Positions 1-6,948 are shown, counted from the first letter of the stretch. The stretch: DNA of 7,617 nt from Microcaldota archaeon (GCA_021827955.1 JAKATY010000038.1:1-7617), one strand, 5' to 3'. Notes: generated by a model from the letters alone, not told the origin. Made by a program: numbers and translations.

Positions 1-507
1 ATATCAACGAACGAAAACAACAATGGAGCAGAAGATGCAGGGGTAAAAGAGAATAAGAAAGCAGAAGGAGCAACTCAAAAGAGCCAGAATGAAAAAGAGA
101 ATGATGACAAAATCCTCAGGTTGGCGGCAGAGTTTGACAATTACAAAAAACGCATAGGAAAGGAACTTGCAGTAGCAAAAGAGGCAGGCAAGGCAGAGCT
201 CATGAAAAAACTTTTGCCTACACTTGACGAATTTGAAATCGCGATAGATGCAATGAATGAGGGAGAAGCAAGAAAAGGGATAGAACTTATATATTCAAAT
301 TTCATAGAAGTGCTAAAAGGAGAAGGGCTTGAAGAGATAGAAGCAAAGGGGGTTTTTGACCCGTATAGGCACGAGATAGTTATGGTAAAGGAACCAAAGG
401 ATAACAGCGTCAAAGAAGGCATGATACTGGAAGTGGTGCGCAAAGGCTATATAATAGGAGACATTGTTCTCAGGCCTGCATCTATAATAATAGCAAAAAA
501 GGCGTAG
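1..507 (+). CDS. grpE: GrpE, nucleotide-exchange factor of DnaK (5' end cut off by window edge)
   Basis: Cytosolic co-chaperone that opens the DnaK ATPase domain to release ADP. The frame is open from base 1 without a stop, so the true start lies left of the window; 168 residues are visible. A TTG at 121 is inside the conserved core and is not a credible start. The first 36 or so residues are polar, rich in Asn, Glu and Lys, as in the disordered GrpE N-terminus. Then comes the family signature LRLAAEFDNYKKR (about residues 39-51, matching the usual LRLxAEFxNYxKR), the long-helix/four-helix-bundle region, and the C-terminal beta domain with FDPYRHEIVM and VRKGYIIGDIVLRPASI followed by IIAKKA. 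dnaK follows 33 nt downstream on the same strand, the usual heat-shock operon order. Family assignment is secure; total length is unknown. Confidence 0.95.
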   Translation: MSTNENNNGAEDAGVKENKKAEGATQKSQNEKENDDKILRLAAEFDNYKKRIGKELAVAKEAGKAELMKKLLPTLDEFEIAIDAMNEGEARKGIELIYSNFIEVLKGEGLEEIEAKGVFDPYRHEIVMVKEPKDNSVKEGMILEVVRKGYIIGDIVLRPASIIIAKKA

Positions 508-528
508 ATTGCAAAATTATGCTTCAAA

Positions 529-535
529 AGGTGAT
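529..535 (+). promoter_or_regulatory. Ribosome-binding site of dnaK
   Basis: AGGTGAT, complementary to the archaeal 16S rRNA 3' end, lies 5 nt before the ATG at 541 and confirms that start. No TATA-like element is visible in the 33-nt grpE-dnaK gap, which supports co-transcription. Confidence 0.8.
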
Positions 536-540
536 ATGAT

Positions 541-2394
541 ATGGAAAAGATAATTGGAATAGATTTGGGAACTTCAAACAGCGCGGCCGCAGTACTGGAA
601 GGAGGCAGGCCAGTCATAATACCAAGCGCGGAAGGTGCTTCGCTTTATGGTAAGGCGTTTCCTAGTTATGTCGCAATAACAAAAGACGGCCAAAGGCTTA
701 TAGGAGAGGCGGCAAGAAGGCAGGCAGTTGCAAATCCTGAAGGCACGATTACCGCATTCAAGAGAAAGATGGGTACAGATCATATATACCATATATTTGG
801 CAAAGAATACAAACCGCAGGAACTCTCAGCCATGCTTCTGCAGAAGATAAAGAAGGACGCCGAAGCTTTCCTTGGAGAAGAAATCAAAAAAGCAGTAATA
901 ACGGTGCCCGCATACTTTGACGACAACCAGAGGCAGGCCACTAAGGACGCAGGAGAGATAGCAGGATTGGAAGTGGTAAGACTTGTGAATGAGCCAACTG
1001 CGGCGTGCCTTGCATACGGGCTTGACAAATCAGATAGAGAGATGAAGATACTTGTTTATGACTTTGGAGGTGGAACCCTTGATGTCACAATAATGGAATT
1101 CGGAAAAGGGGTTTTCGAAGTCAAAGCGACAAGCGGAGATACGCAGCTCGGAGGCACAGACATGGACAATGCAATAGTAGACTTCCTTGTTAAGGACATA
1201 AATGGCAAATATGGCATAGACATAACAAAGGAAGCGCAGGCCATGCAGAGGATACGCGAAGCTGCAGAAAAAGCCAAGATAGAGCTTTCCACTGTGCTGC
1301 AGACAGACATAAACCTGCCATTCCTGTCACAGGACAAGAACAAAAATCCAATACAATTTACATATACCATGACGCGCGCAAAATTGGAGAGCATAGTTTT
1401 GCCTATAGTCGAAAGGACAGCAAAACCAGTAACCCAGGCGCTTAAAGATGCGAAACTGGAGCCAAATGATTTAGACAAAATAATCATGATAGGGGGGCCG
1501 ACTAGAATGCCGATAGTGCAGAGGTACGTGGAGCAGCTGCTGGGTAAAAAGATAGAAAGAGGGGTAGATCCTATGGAAGCAGTTGCTCTTGGGGCCGCCG
1601 TGCAGGCAGGAGTGCTTACAGGAGAAGTCAAAGACGTAGTCCTGCTTGATGTAACGCCTTTGACGTTGAGCATAGAAACCCTTGGAGGCATTGCTACACC
1701 AATAATAGAGAGAAATACCACAATACCAATAAAGCGTTCGCAGATTTTCACAACTGCAGAAGATTCTCAGACAAGCGTTGACATACATATAACCCAGGGA
1801 GAAAGAGCAATGTCAAAGGACAACATAGAATTAGGCAGGTTTACCCTTACAGGCATACCTCCTGCAAGAAGGGGTGTGCCGCAAATAGAGGTAACCTTTG
1901 ATATAGATGCAAACGGCATACTCCACGTAACGGCAAAAGATAAAGGAACAGGAAAGAGCCAAGGCATGGACATCGTTGCGCCGCATAAGATGCACAAAGA
2001 GGATATAGAAAAAAGCGTAGAAGAAGCAAAAAGATATGAAGAAGAGGATAAAAAGATCCGCGAACAGGTAGAAACCAAGAACAGCGCCGAATCTCTTGTT
2101 TATACGGCACAAAAAACCCTTGAGGAATACAAGGACAAAATACCTAAAGAAGTATACAACAAGATAGAGAATGCAAGCAAGGAACTGGACGAAACGGTTA
2201 AGAAAGAGGACTATGAAGGTATGAAGGAGAAGATCGATGTTCTAAAGAAAGCGCTGGAGGAAGTGGGAAACAGCATATACAAAGGCGGTGCGCAGGAAAA
2301 CCCAGGAAATAGCAGCGGCGAAGAAGGTGGTAAAAATGATGAAGGCGCTGGAAGCGGTAACACCACTGATGCAGACTTCAAAGTAGAGAAGTAG
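541..2394 (+). CDS. dnaK: Chaperone DnaK (Hsp70)
   Basis: ATP-driven cytosolic chaperone of 617 aa, the normal family length. Seen in sequence: phosphate-1 loop IGIDLGTSNS (5-14), the lysine of FKRKMG (K74), NEPTAA (150-155), phosphate-2 loop YDFGGGTLDVTI (173-184), GDTQLGG (199-205, with the conserved Thr), adenosine loop IGGPTRMP (317-324), interdomain linker around DVVLLDVTPLTL (365-376), the substrate-binding beta domain (about 377-480), the helical lid (about 485-580) and a Gly/Asn/Glu-rich tail ending DADFKVEK. All expected ATPase motifs are intact. Between FKRKMG (73-78) and GKEYKPQE (87-94) it lacks the roughly 23-residue insert known from proteobacterial DnaK, so it is of the Gram-positive/archaeal type. 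Archaeal dnaK is generally held to be of bacterial origin. Codon use here (ATA, AGG) matches the neighbouring archaeal genes, suggesting an old acquisition. Works with GrpE upstream and DnaJ downstream. Confidence 0.98.
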   Translation: MEKIIGIDLGTSNSAAAVLEGGRPVIIPSAEGASLYGKAFPSYVAITKDGQRLIGEAARRQAVANPEGTITAFKRKMGTDHIYHIFGKEYKPQELSAMLLQKIKKDAEAFLGEEIKKAVITVPAYFDDNQRQATKDAGEIAGLEVVRLVNEPTAACLAYGLDKSDREMKILVYDFGGGTLDVTIMEFGKGVFEVKATSGDTQLGGTDMDNAIVDFLVKDINGKYGIDITKEAQAMQRIREAAEKAKIELSTVLQTDINLPFLSQDKNKNPIQFTYTMTRAKLESIVLPIVERTAKPVTQALKDAKLEPNDLDKIIMIGGPTRMPIVQRYVEQLLGKKIERGVDPMEAVALGAAVQAGVLTGEVKDVVLLDVTPLTLSIETLGGIATPIIERNTTIPIKRSQIFTTAEDSQTSVDIHITQGERAMSKDNIELGRFTLTGIPPARRGVPQIEVTFDIDANGILHVTAKDKGTGKSQGMDIVAPHKMHKEDIEKSVEEAKRYEEEDKKIREQVETKNSAESLVYTAQKTLEEYKDKIPKEVYNKIENASKELDETVKKEDYEGMKEKIDVLKKALEEVGNSIYKGGAQENPGNSSGEEGGKNDEGAGSGNTTDADFKVEK

Positions 2395-2450
2395 AAAGAG
2401 AAACATGAAATTGGATAAGAGATGAAGCTGTTAATATCAAGTACATGCTC

Positions 2451-2460
2451 GGCAATTGCC
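2451..2460. repeat. 10-bp perfect palindrome in the dnaK-dnaJ gap
   Basis: GGCAATTGCC is fully self-complementary and abuts the dnaJ ribosome-binding site at 2461. It lies in a 79-nt gap that also contains the AT-rich stretch TTAATATCAA (2431-2440), which could be a weak TATA element about 20 nt upstream. A role as operator or leader hairpin is only a guess; 10-bp palindromes also arise by chance. Confidence 0.3.
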
Positions 2461-2465
2461 AGGAG
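2461..2465 (+). promoter_or_regulatory. Ribosome-binding site of dnaJ
   Basis: AGGAG, 8 nt before the ATG at 2474. This supports the start and shows that dnaJ is translated from its own site rather than by coupling to dnaK, whose stop is 79 nt upstream. Confidence 0.7.
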
Positions 2466-2473
2466 AGTAAGAC

Positions 2474-3577
2474 ATGACAAAAGATTATTACGACATACTG
2501 CATGTCAAAAAGGACGCAACCCAAGACGAGATAAAGGCAGCATATAGAGAACTCGCCTTGAAGTACCATCCTGACAGGAATAAAAATCCCGATGCGGAAG
2601 AAAAGTTCAAGGAGATAAACGAAGCATATGCCGTACTAAGTAATCCAGAAAAGAGGAAACAGTATGATGCTTACGGACCAGAAGGATTCAACCAGAGATT
2701 CAGTAGCGATGATATATTCAGGGGTTTCGATATAAACGAAGTTTTCAAGAATTTCGGATTTGATTTTGGAGATGCTGACGACATATTCAGCAGCTTCTTT
2801 GGAACCCCGCAAGGAGGAAGAAGGCGCAGGAGAGAAGTAGGCAATGACATACTTGCTAGAATGAGCATAACGCTTGAAGAAGCGGCAAGGGGGGCGGAGA
2901 AGGAGATAAATGTAAGGCATATAGTCACATGCGAAAGATGCGGCGGCACTGGAATGGAACCAGGAAGCAAACTGTTGCGCTGCGACAAATGTAATGGTAC
3001 AGGCCAGATAAGAGTGACAAGGCGAACACCATTTGGCATAATGCAAACGATAACCGTATGCGACAAATGCGGTGGAAGCGGAAAAATAATAGAGACGCCT
3101 TGCAGGGAATGCAAAGGCAGAGGATACGTCCAGAAGGAGAACAAGATAAAGGTAAAGATACCTAAAGGAGTAGAAAACGGCTCGCGGCTCAGGCTTGAAG
3201 GGATGGGAGACTTCGGAAAGGATGGAGCGGGGGATCTTTATATAGATATAGAAGTTCGCAGGGACGAGAGATTCGAAAGGGAAGGGAATAATGTGCGTTA
3301 CATACTCAAGCTGCCATTCAACATAGCGATTCTAGGTGGAGAAGTTGAGGTGCCTACACTCTATGGAACTGAAAAGATAAAGATAGAAAACGGCACCCAA
3401 AGTGGCGATGAGATAGTGCTCAAAGGGAAGGGGATGCCTAATTTCAGGGGGCAGGGATCAGGAAATGAGATAGTCAGAATCGAGATTACAGTGCCAAAAT
3501 CGATAACTAAGGAGCAGAGAGAGGCCTTGGAGAAGTTTGGCAGGACGGACAAAAAAGGTTTCTTCGGGCTTTTCTGA
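2474..3577 (+). CDS. dnaJ: Chaperone DnaJ (type I Hsp40)
   Basis: J-domain co-chaperone that stimulates DnaK ATP hydrolysis and delivers clients; cytosolic, 367 aa, typical for type I. Domains in order: J domain (1-70) with the HPD motif at 32-34 (KYHPDRNKNP); a G/F-rich segment (about 71-115) including the DIF-type motif ADDIFSSFFG (101-110); a short Arg run (116-120); four CxxCxGxG zinc repeats at 153-160, 170-177, 196-203 and 210-217, all eight cysteines present; two C-terminal client-binding beta domains (about 220-340); and a short tail ending GFFGLF. Nothing is missing, so it should be fully active. It is the third gene of the heat-shock cluster and converges on fttA, whose stop is only 35 nt beyond its own. 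Confidence 0.98.
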   Translation: MTKDYYDILHVKKDATQDEIKAAYRELALKYHPDRNKNPDAEEKFKEINEAYAVLSNPEKRKQYDAYGPEGFNQRFSSDDIFRGFDINEVFKNFGFDFGDADDIFSSFFGTPQGGRRRRREVGNDILARMSITLEEAARGAEKEINVRHIVTCERCGGTGMEPGSKLLRCDKCNGTGQIRVTRRTPFGIMQTITVCDKCGGSGKIIETPCRECKGRGYVQKENKIKVKIPKGVENGSRLRLEGMGDFGKDGAGDLYIDIEVRRDERFEREGNNVRYILKLPFNIAILGGEVEVPTLYGTEKIKIENGTQSGDEIVLKGKGMPNFRGQGSGNEIVRIEITVPKSITKEQREALEKFGRTDKKGFFGLF

Positions 3578-3581
3578 CTGA

Positions 3582-3603
3582 GCTTCTAAATCTTTTTAGA
3601 AGC
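3582..3603. terminator. Hairpin with T-run between converging dnaJ and fttA
   Basis: GCTTCTAAA (3582-3590) and TTTAGAAGC (3595-3603) form a perfect 9-bp stem with a 4-nt loop. It starts 4 nt after the dnaJ stop and ends 9 nt before the fttA stop, in a 35-nt gap. Read from dnaJ, a TTTTT run (3593-3597) lies within it. Archaeal RNA polymerase usually stops at T-runs without needing hairpins, so the structure may instead protect 3' ends or be two-way. The stem is directly visible; the terminator role is inferred. Confidence 0.55.
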
Positions 3604-3612
3604 GCACTGCAA

Positions 3613-5577
3613 TCATTTGAGCCTTATAGAATCTAGGTTCATTGGAGCACTTGCCTTTACGTGCATATCTCTGCCTAGCGAACGGGCAAGATCCTCGCAC
3701 TTCTGCTCTTCTCCGTGCATCGTGTAGATAACTTTAGGCTTGGGCCTTAGATTCTCAACGAAGGCCATAAGCTGGCGCCTGTCGCTGTGTCCAGAAAAGC
3801 CTTCTACAGTATTGACACTGAGGTTTATTGGCATAGAGACCAGTTTACCGTCTTCATCCGGAAGCGCAGCTTCCTTAAGCCCGTTCTGAATTCTTCTGCC
3901 TAGAGAGCTCTGGCTGTTGTACCCTACAAATACCATCGCATTCTTGGGGTTATCGGCAAGCATCCTGAAGTAGTCGAGTGACACACCTCCGTTAAGCATG
4001 CCGCCGCTCGCTATTATTATTGCCGGCCCTTTATCCATTATCTCGCCTCTCTCCCCCTTTATGACTTCAAATATTTCACTTTCGAACGGCGACCTGTTGC
4101 TCAGTATCCTGTTCCTTAGGCTTTCCTTGAGGTATTCTGGATATGCTGTATGTATGGCGCTTGCCTCAAGCACCATGCCGTCAAGGAAGACTGGCGCGTC
4201 GATCTTGTAGTTTGCGTCTCCAGACATGTAGCTTTCCAAAACTAGCTGTATTTCCTGCGCTCTTCCCACCGAGAATACAGGTATTAGTACCTTGCCGCCG
4301 TTGTCTATCGTCTTCTTTATTATGTTCATGAGATTAGTCTCAGAATCATGCCTGTTGGGCGTTATATCGTTCTGACCCCCATAGGTGCTTTCTATGAAAA
4401 GCGCATCAAGGCGGGGATATTTGACACTTGCGCTGTCGAAAAGCTTGGTATAACCGTATTTCATGTCTCCGGTGTGCACGATGTTGTACATGCCGTTGCC
4501 TATATGCAGATGTACCGTAGCGCTGCCCAGTATATGGCCGGCGTTGTGGTAGGTTAGCTTTATTTCATCAGTTATGTTTGTTACCTCGCCGTAATCGCGG
4601 GTTATCATATGCGTTAGCATCTTGCGTATGTCCTTCTCATCGTAAAGGGGCGTTGCCCCGCTCCTTTGGACCAGCTTTGTATAATCAGTTAGCAGCAGCG
4701 CTGCCAAATCGCGCGTTGGAGGCGTGCAGTACACGGGTCCGTTATAGCCGTACTTGAATAGATACGGCACAAAACCGACATGGTCCATATGCGCATGTGT
4801 CAGTACCACAGCGCTTATTTCCTCTATCGAGCGGATTGCACTGTCAAGATACGGAAACGCCCTGTTGCCTTGACCGTCATTCATGGCTTCTACTCCTTTT
4901 ATACCGGGCTCAGGACTTATGCCGCAGTCTATTATCACCTTGGAATTTGGGGTCTCAAGAAGAAGGCTGCTCCTGCCCACTTCCCTATAGCCGCCCAATG
5001 CGGTAGCCTTAAGCCATTCGGTATTAATTATTGGCTTGTTTATCTCCTTGCCTACTGAAGCAAGAAACTTCTTCCTGAAATCCATCTCGTTGAACATCAG
5101 CTGCCTTACCCCTGTAAGCGTATCGCTGTTCATCGTAGGGGTCCTAAGTATACGCGGAGACCAACCAGTCTCTATTATTATGTTTTTAAGCATCTGGCCC
5201 CCTTTGCCTATTACAAGCCCGGGTTTAAGGGCTTCTATGTATACTTCTCCGAACTCGGGCACGAAATGAAGAGGTTCTTTTATCACGGCTTCTTTCGGAA
5301 GCATTTTTTCTATCGCCTCCTGGGCCTTTTCTGGAGGCATGAGTATCGAAGGGTCGCTCCTTATTATAAGTTTTTTCTTCACAGATGAAGCAAGATTCTT
5401 TATTATGGCTTCGTCCTCATATACAACCTTTGGATTGCCAAGAGTTATGGATATGTCTGGACCTTCAAATTCGGCCTTGACAAATTTGGCCTCGCTCGGA
5501 AGCATCTGCTTTATCCTTTCGAAAATGTCTGTTTGCTTTAGACCGTTTTCCTGCTCATTGCCTTCTTTGTCTTTCAA
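3613..5577 (-). CDS. fttA: aCPSF1/FttA: KH-domain beta-CASP ribonuclease and transcription terminator
   Basis: Archaeal homologue of the mRNA 3'-end endonuclease CPSF73. The family cleaves nascent RNA, shows 5'-3' exonuclease activity and terminates transcription genome-wide. 654 aa, slightly longer than usual. N-terminal KH-like regions (about 20-75 and 100-165), the second with the GKGG loop (124-127); then a metallo-beta-lactamase core with IIDCG (D217), the zinc motif HAHMDH (261-266), H348 in NAGHILGS and D371 in HTGD; a beta-CASP insert with E396 in FIESTYG; H597 in SGHSDR; H621 in TMHGEE; C-terminus MNLDSIRLK. All catalytic positions are present. The start is TTG at 5577: an in-frame TAA lies at 5593-5595 with no ATG/GTG between, and the first in-frame ATG (residue 25) would cut into the conserved N-terminal region. 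An SD-like GTGAT (5581-5585) stands only 3 nt before the TTG. Probably transcribed alone. Confidence 0.97.
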   Translation of the reverse strand: MKDKEGNEQENGLKQTDIFERIKQMLPSEAKFVKAEFEGPDISITLGNPKVVYEDEAIIKNLASSVKKKLIIRSDPSILMPPEKAQEAIEKMLPKEAVIKEPLHFVPEFGEVYIEALKPGLVIGKGGQMLKNIIIETGWSPRILRTPTMNSDTLTGVRQLMFNEMDFRKKFLASVGKEINKPIINTEWLKATALGGYREVGRSSLLLETPNSKVIIDCGISPEPGIKGVEAMNDGQGNRAFPYLDSAIRSIEEISAVVLTHAHMDHVGFVPYLFKYGYNGPVYCTPPTRDLAALLLTDYTKLVQRSGATPLYDEKDIRKMLTHMITRDYGEVTNITDEIKLTYHNAGHILGSATVHLHIGNGMYNIVHTGDMKYGYTKLFDSASVKYPRLDALFIESTYGGQNDITPNRHDSETNLMNIIKKTIDNGGKVLIPVFSVGRAQEIQLVLESYMSGDANYKIDAPVFLDGMVLEASAIHTAYPEYLKESLRNRILSNRSPFESEIFEVIKGERGEIMDKGPAIIIASGGMLNGGVSLDYFRMLADNPKNAMVFVGYNSQSSLGRRIQNGLKEAALPDEDGKLVSMPINLSVNTVEGFSGHSDRRQLMAFVENLRPKPKVIYTMHGEEQKCEDLARSLGRDMHVKASAPMNLDSIRLK

Positions 5578-5602
5578 TAAATCACATTGCTTTTACGCTT
5601 AA

Positions 5603-5608
5603 ACCCTA
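5603..5608 (-). promoter_or_regulatory. TAGGGT motif upstream of fttA
   Basis: Minus-strand TAGGGT in the context ATTAGGGTTTAAG, 25 nt before the TTG start. The same hexamer in the same orientation lies upstream of psmB (6431-6436) and of the TRAM gene (7027-7032). Function unknown; possibly chance. Confidence 0.25.
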
Positions 5609-5618
5609 ATTAAATATT
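5607..5618 (-). promoter_or_regulatory. Possible TATA box of fttA
   Basis: The minus strand reads AATATTTAATTA, the most TATA-like stretch in the 162-nt psmB-fttA gap. Its centre lies about 35 nt from the TTG start. With the usual archaeal TATA-to-start distance of about 25 nt, the mRNA would have a leader of only about 10 nt. The match to the TTTATATA consensus is moderate. Confidence 0.4.
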
Positions 5619-5712
5619 GGAGTTCTGAATTTTCTGATAGGCCGTCGACACCTTGTCGTTTTTAAGTTATGAACAAAAGGCAAAAGTAAACTATCCACCT
5701 GTGCATTAAGAC

Positions 5713-5731
5713 ATAAAAATTAATAAAAAAA
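5713..5731 (-). terminator. Oligo-T terminator of psmB
   Basis: On the minus strand a run of seven T (5725-5731) begins 8 nt after the psmB stop, followed by a run of five T (5715-5719). Successive T-runs are the common archaeal termination signal. No hairpin is seen. Confidence 0.6.
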
Positions 5732-5739
5732 GCAAAACT

Positions 5740-6372
5740 TTACGCCAAAAACTTTTCGATATCCTTTCCCGTATACTCCTTATAGCCTTCTTTCGTTATA
5801 GTCGCAACAGTTATGTTGTTGCCGGTGGCTGCATCTCTTTTCATTGCTATCGATACCGCTTTGACCACGTTTTTGATCATGTCCTTGGTTAATGCGCCTT
5901 TCTTATACACGTCTTCCAAGTAACCTAGAGCAATAGGCGACCCGCTACCTGTAGAGGTAAACTGTGGCTCTTCGCTTACTCCTCCTATAGGATCAAGAGA
6001 GTGCAGCTGTGGGCCGTCTTCTCCTACGCCACCTACTATAAGCTGGACATAGAAAGGAAGCATTTTGTTCTCCTGCAGTATTATAGACAGAAGAGAAGCG
6101 GCTGATTTTGGAGATAGGGGCCTGCCCTCATTCATCTTGTACAGCTCGTTCTGGGCTTTTATTATCCTTATTATTTCTTCAGCGTCACCTACTGAACCTG
6201 CTACAGTAATTGCAAGGTTATCATCTATTTTGTAGATCTTCCTTGCCACCGTGCTTGCTATGAAGAAGTCCATTGTTGCCCTTGAATCGCACCCCATTAC
6301 CACCCCGTCACTGCAAACAACACCTACCGTAGTAGTACCTTTCATTATTTTCTCATAAAGCTGTGGATCCAT
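5740..6372 (-). CDS. psmB: Proteasome beta subunit (20S core, N-terminal threonine protease)
   Basis: Catalytic subunit of the archaeal 20S proteasome, which degrades unfolded proteins together with alpha subunits and a PAN/Cdc48-type ATPase (none in the window). I choose ATG at 6372 (210 aa) because GAGGTG lies 5 nt before it; a TTG at 6396 would add 8 residues but has no ribosome-binding site, and its codons overlap that site. The propeptide MDPQLYEKIMKG (12 aa) is cleaved after Gly to expose Thr-1 in TTTVGVV. Counting from Thr-1, the nucleophile partners D17 (GCDSRAT) and K33 (VARKIYK) are in place, as are the STGSGSP segment and the RDAATGN motif (Asp166 kept; Thr where Thermoplasma has Ser169). 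Val at position 45 suggests a hydrophobic S1 pocket, hence chymotrypsin-like preference (inference). It precedes fttA on the same strand, separated by a terminator. Confidence 0.97.
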   Translation of the reverse strand: MDPQLYEKIMKGTTTVGVVCSDGVVMGCDSRATMDFFIASTVARKIYKIDDNLAITVAGSVGDAEEIIRIIKAQNELYKMNEGRPLSPKSAASLLSIILQENKMLPFYVQLIVGGVGEDGPQLHSLDPIGGVSEEPQFTSTGSGSPIALGYLEDVYKKGALTKDMIKNVVKAVSIAMKRDAATGNNITVATITKEGYKEYTGKDIEKFLA

Positions 6373-6377
6373 TTTCA

Positions 6378-6383
6378 CACCTC
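6378..6383 (-). promoter_or_regulatory. Ribosome-binding site of psmB, decides its start
   Basis: Minus-strand GAGGTG, 5 nt before the ATG at 6372. It sets the propeptide at 12 residues rather than 20. Confidence 0.8.
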
Positions 6384-6430
6384 TGCTATCAATCAAGCGT
6401 TAAAACATCGAATACTTTGCAAACACAAAA

Positions 6431-6436
6431 ACCCTA
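6431..6436 (-). promoter_or_regulatory. TAGGGT motif upstream of psmB
   Basis: Minus-strand TAGGGT in the context CTTAGGGTTTTTG, 58 nt before the psmB ATG. It shares the nine bases TTAGGGTTT with the copy upstream of fttA. Function unknown. Confidence 0.25.
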
Positions 6437-6600
6437 AGAGCAATTGGTTTGTCTCCAAAACAACTGCATGCTGAAAACATGGAAAACAACAAAATAACAA
6501 ACGGCAGCGATTCAGTATAACTGCAGAGATAGAGCCGTAAATGCGACCGCTGTGCCTGCTGTGCAATCAAAAGAATTACTATGTTATTATTGTATAAGTA

Positions 6601-6619
6601 TTAAAAAACTTTCTTTTTA
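6601..6619 (-). terminator. T-run with weak hairpin after the TRAM gene
   Basis: On the minus strand, TAAAAA (6614-6619) and TTTTTA (6602-6607) can pair as a 6-bp A/T stem, and the T6 run (6603-6608) ends about 20 nt after the TGA. It fits archaeal oligo-T termination; the stem itself is weak. Confidence 0.5.
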
Positions 6620-6627
6620 GGAATTGC

Positions 6628-6948
6628 TCAGAGCTCCAAAATGCTTCCGTTGCCTACGAAAGATTTATCGCTATCGACCAGTTCAGCGTATGCGAAAGTC
6701 CTGTGGACTTTAGTCACTTTGACCTTGTAGATGTTTCCTATCCTTGTCTTTGCATTCTTTACGAATATAACAAAATTGCCTACTTTGCCTATGCCTATTC
6801 CTCTTGCATCCTTGGCTTTCACTGCAAGAGAATACACTTCTCCTTCTTCTACAGATCCGTGCAGTGGCATGTCTTCGGCCTGGATCATACTTTCGACCAG
6901 AGGCTGCCCCTTTTCCAGTTCTTCCACTCTTACGGTCGCTTCTTCCAT
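6628..6948 (-). CDS. Small TRAM-domain protein, probable RNA-binding protein
   Basis: 106 aa when started at ATG 6948, which has GGTG 6 nt upstream; the longer reading to 7008 would start at or upstream of the expected transcription start and adds a Cys/Arg-rich stretch unlike the family. The TRAM domain spans about residues 35-92: EEGEVYSLAVKAKDARGIG, then IGKVGNFVIFVKNA (52-65), GNIYKVKVTKV (71-81) and RTFAYAELVD (83-92), the beta-barrel fold shared with TrmA/MiaB-type RNA enzymes. No methyltransferase or radical-SAM domain is attached. Stand-alone archaeal TRAM proteins bind RNA and have been described as RNA chaperones linked to cold response; that role here is by family. Unlike the shortest members it has an N-terminal acidic extension of about 34 residues and a short tail ending SILEL. 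It has its own TATA box and terminator, so it is probably monocistronic. Confidence 0.85.
   Translation of the reverse strand: MEEATVRVEELEKGQPLVESMIQAEDMPLHGSVEEGEVYSLAVKAKDARGIGIGKVGNFVIFVKNAKTRIGNIYKVKVTKVHRTFAYAELVDSDKSFVGNGSILEL

Larger units (their letters stand above)
6373..6627. other. Intergenic region between the TRAM gene and psmB
   Basis: 255 nt without a convincing gene. On the minus strand it holds the TRAM terminator at its right end, the TAGGGT motif at 6431-6436, a weak TATA-like GTTTTAACG (6401-6409) and the psmB ribosome-binding site. An open minus-strand frame of about 66 codons ends at 6400 but has no ribosome-binding site or family resemblance. No tRNA cloverleaf or GTTCRA motif is seen. 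The length is generous for a compact archaeal genome, so a small RNA is possible but unsupported. Confidence 0.5.

Noticed and set aside
1056..1751. Long open frame (231 codons) on the minus strand opposite dnaK
   Set aside because: Long antisense frames opposite dnaK are a well-known by-product of its codon pattern. There is no family resemblance, and the sense strand is unambiguous DnaK.
2422..2544. Small plus-strand frame beginning at ATG 2422 and overlapping the start of dnaJ in another frame
   Set aside because: It has no ribosome-binding site and overlaps the conserved J domain; it is a shadow frame.
6373..6396. TTG start adding 8 residues to the proteasome beta propeptide
   Set aside because: Its codons run through the GAGGTG ribosome-binding site of the ATG at 6372, and no site precedes the TTG.
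6502..6538. CGGC...GCCG pairing with an internal CTGCAG, considered as a small structured RNA (H/ACA or C/D type)
   Set aside because: Only about 4 bp of outer stem, and no ACA placement or C/D boxes that fit.
6400..6599. Minus-strand open frame of about 66 codons between the TRAM gene and psmB, 55 aa if begun at a TTG, with a hydrophobic middle
   Set aside because: It has no ribosome-binding site before the TTG or the internal ATG at 6480, the hydrophobicity comes from T-rich DNA, and the length is within chance for intergenic sequence.
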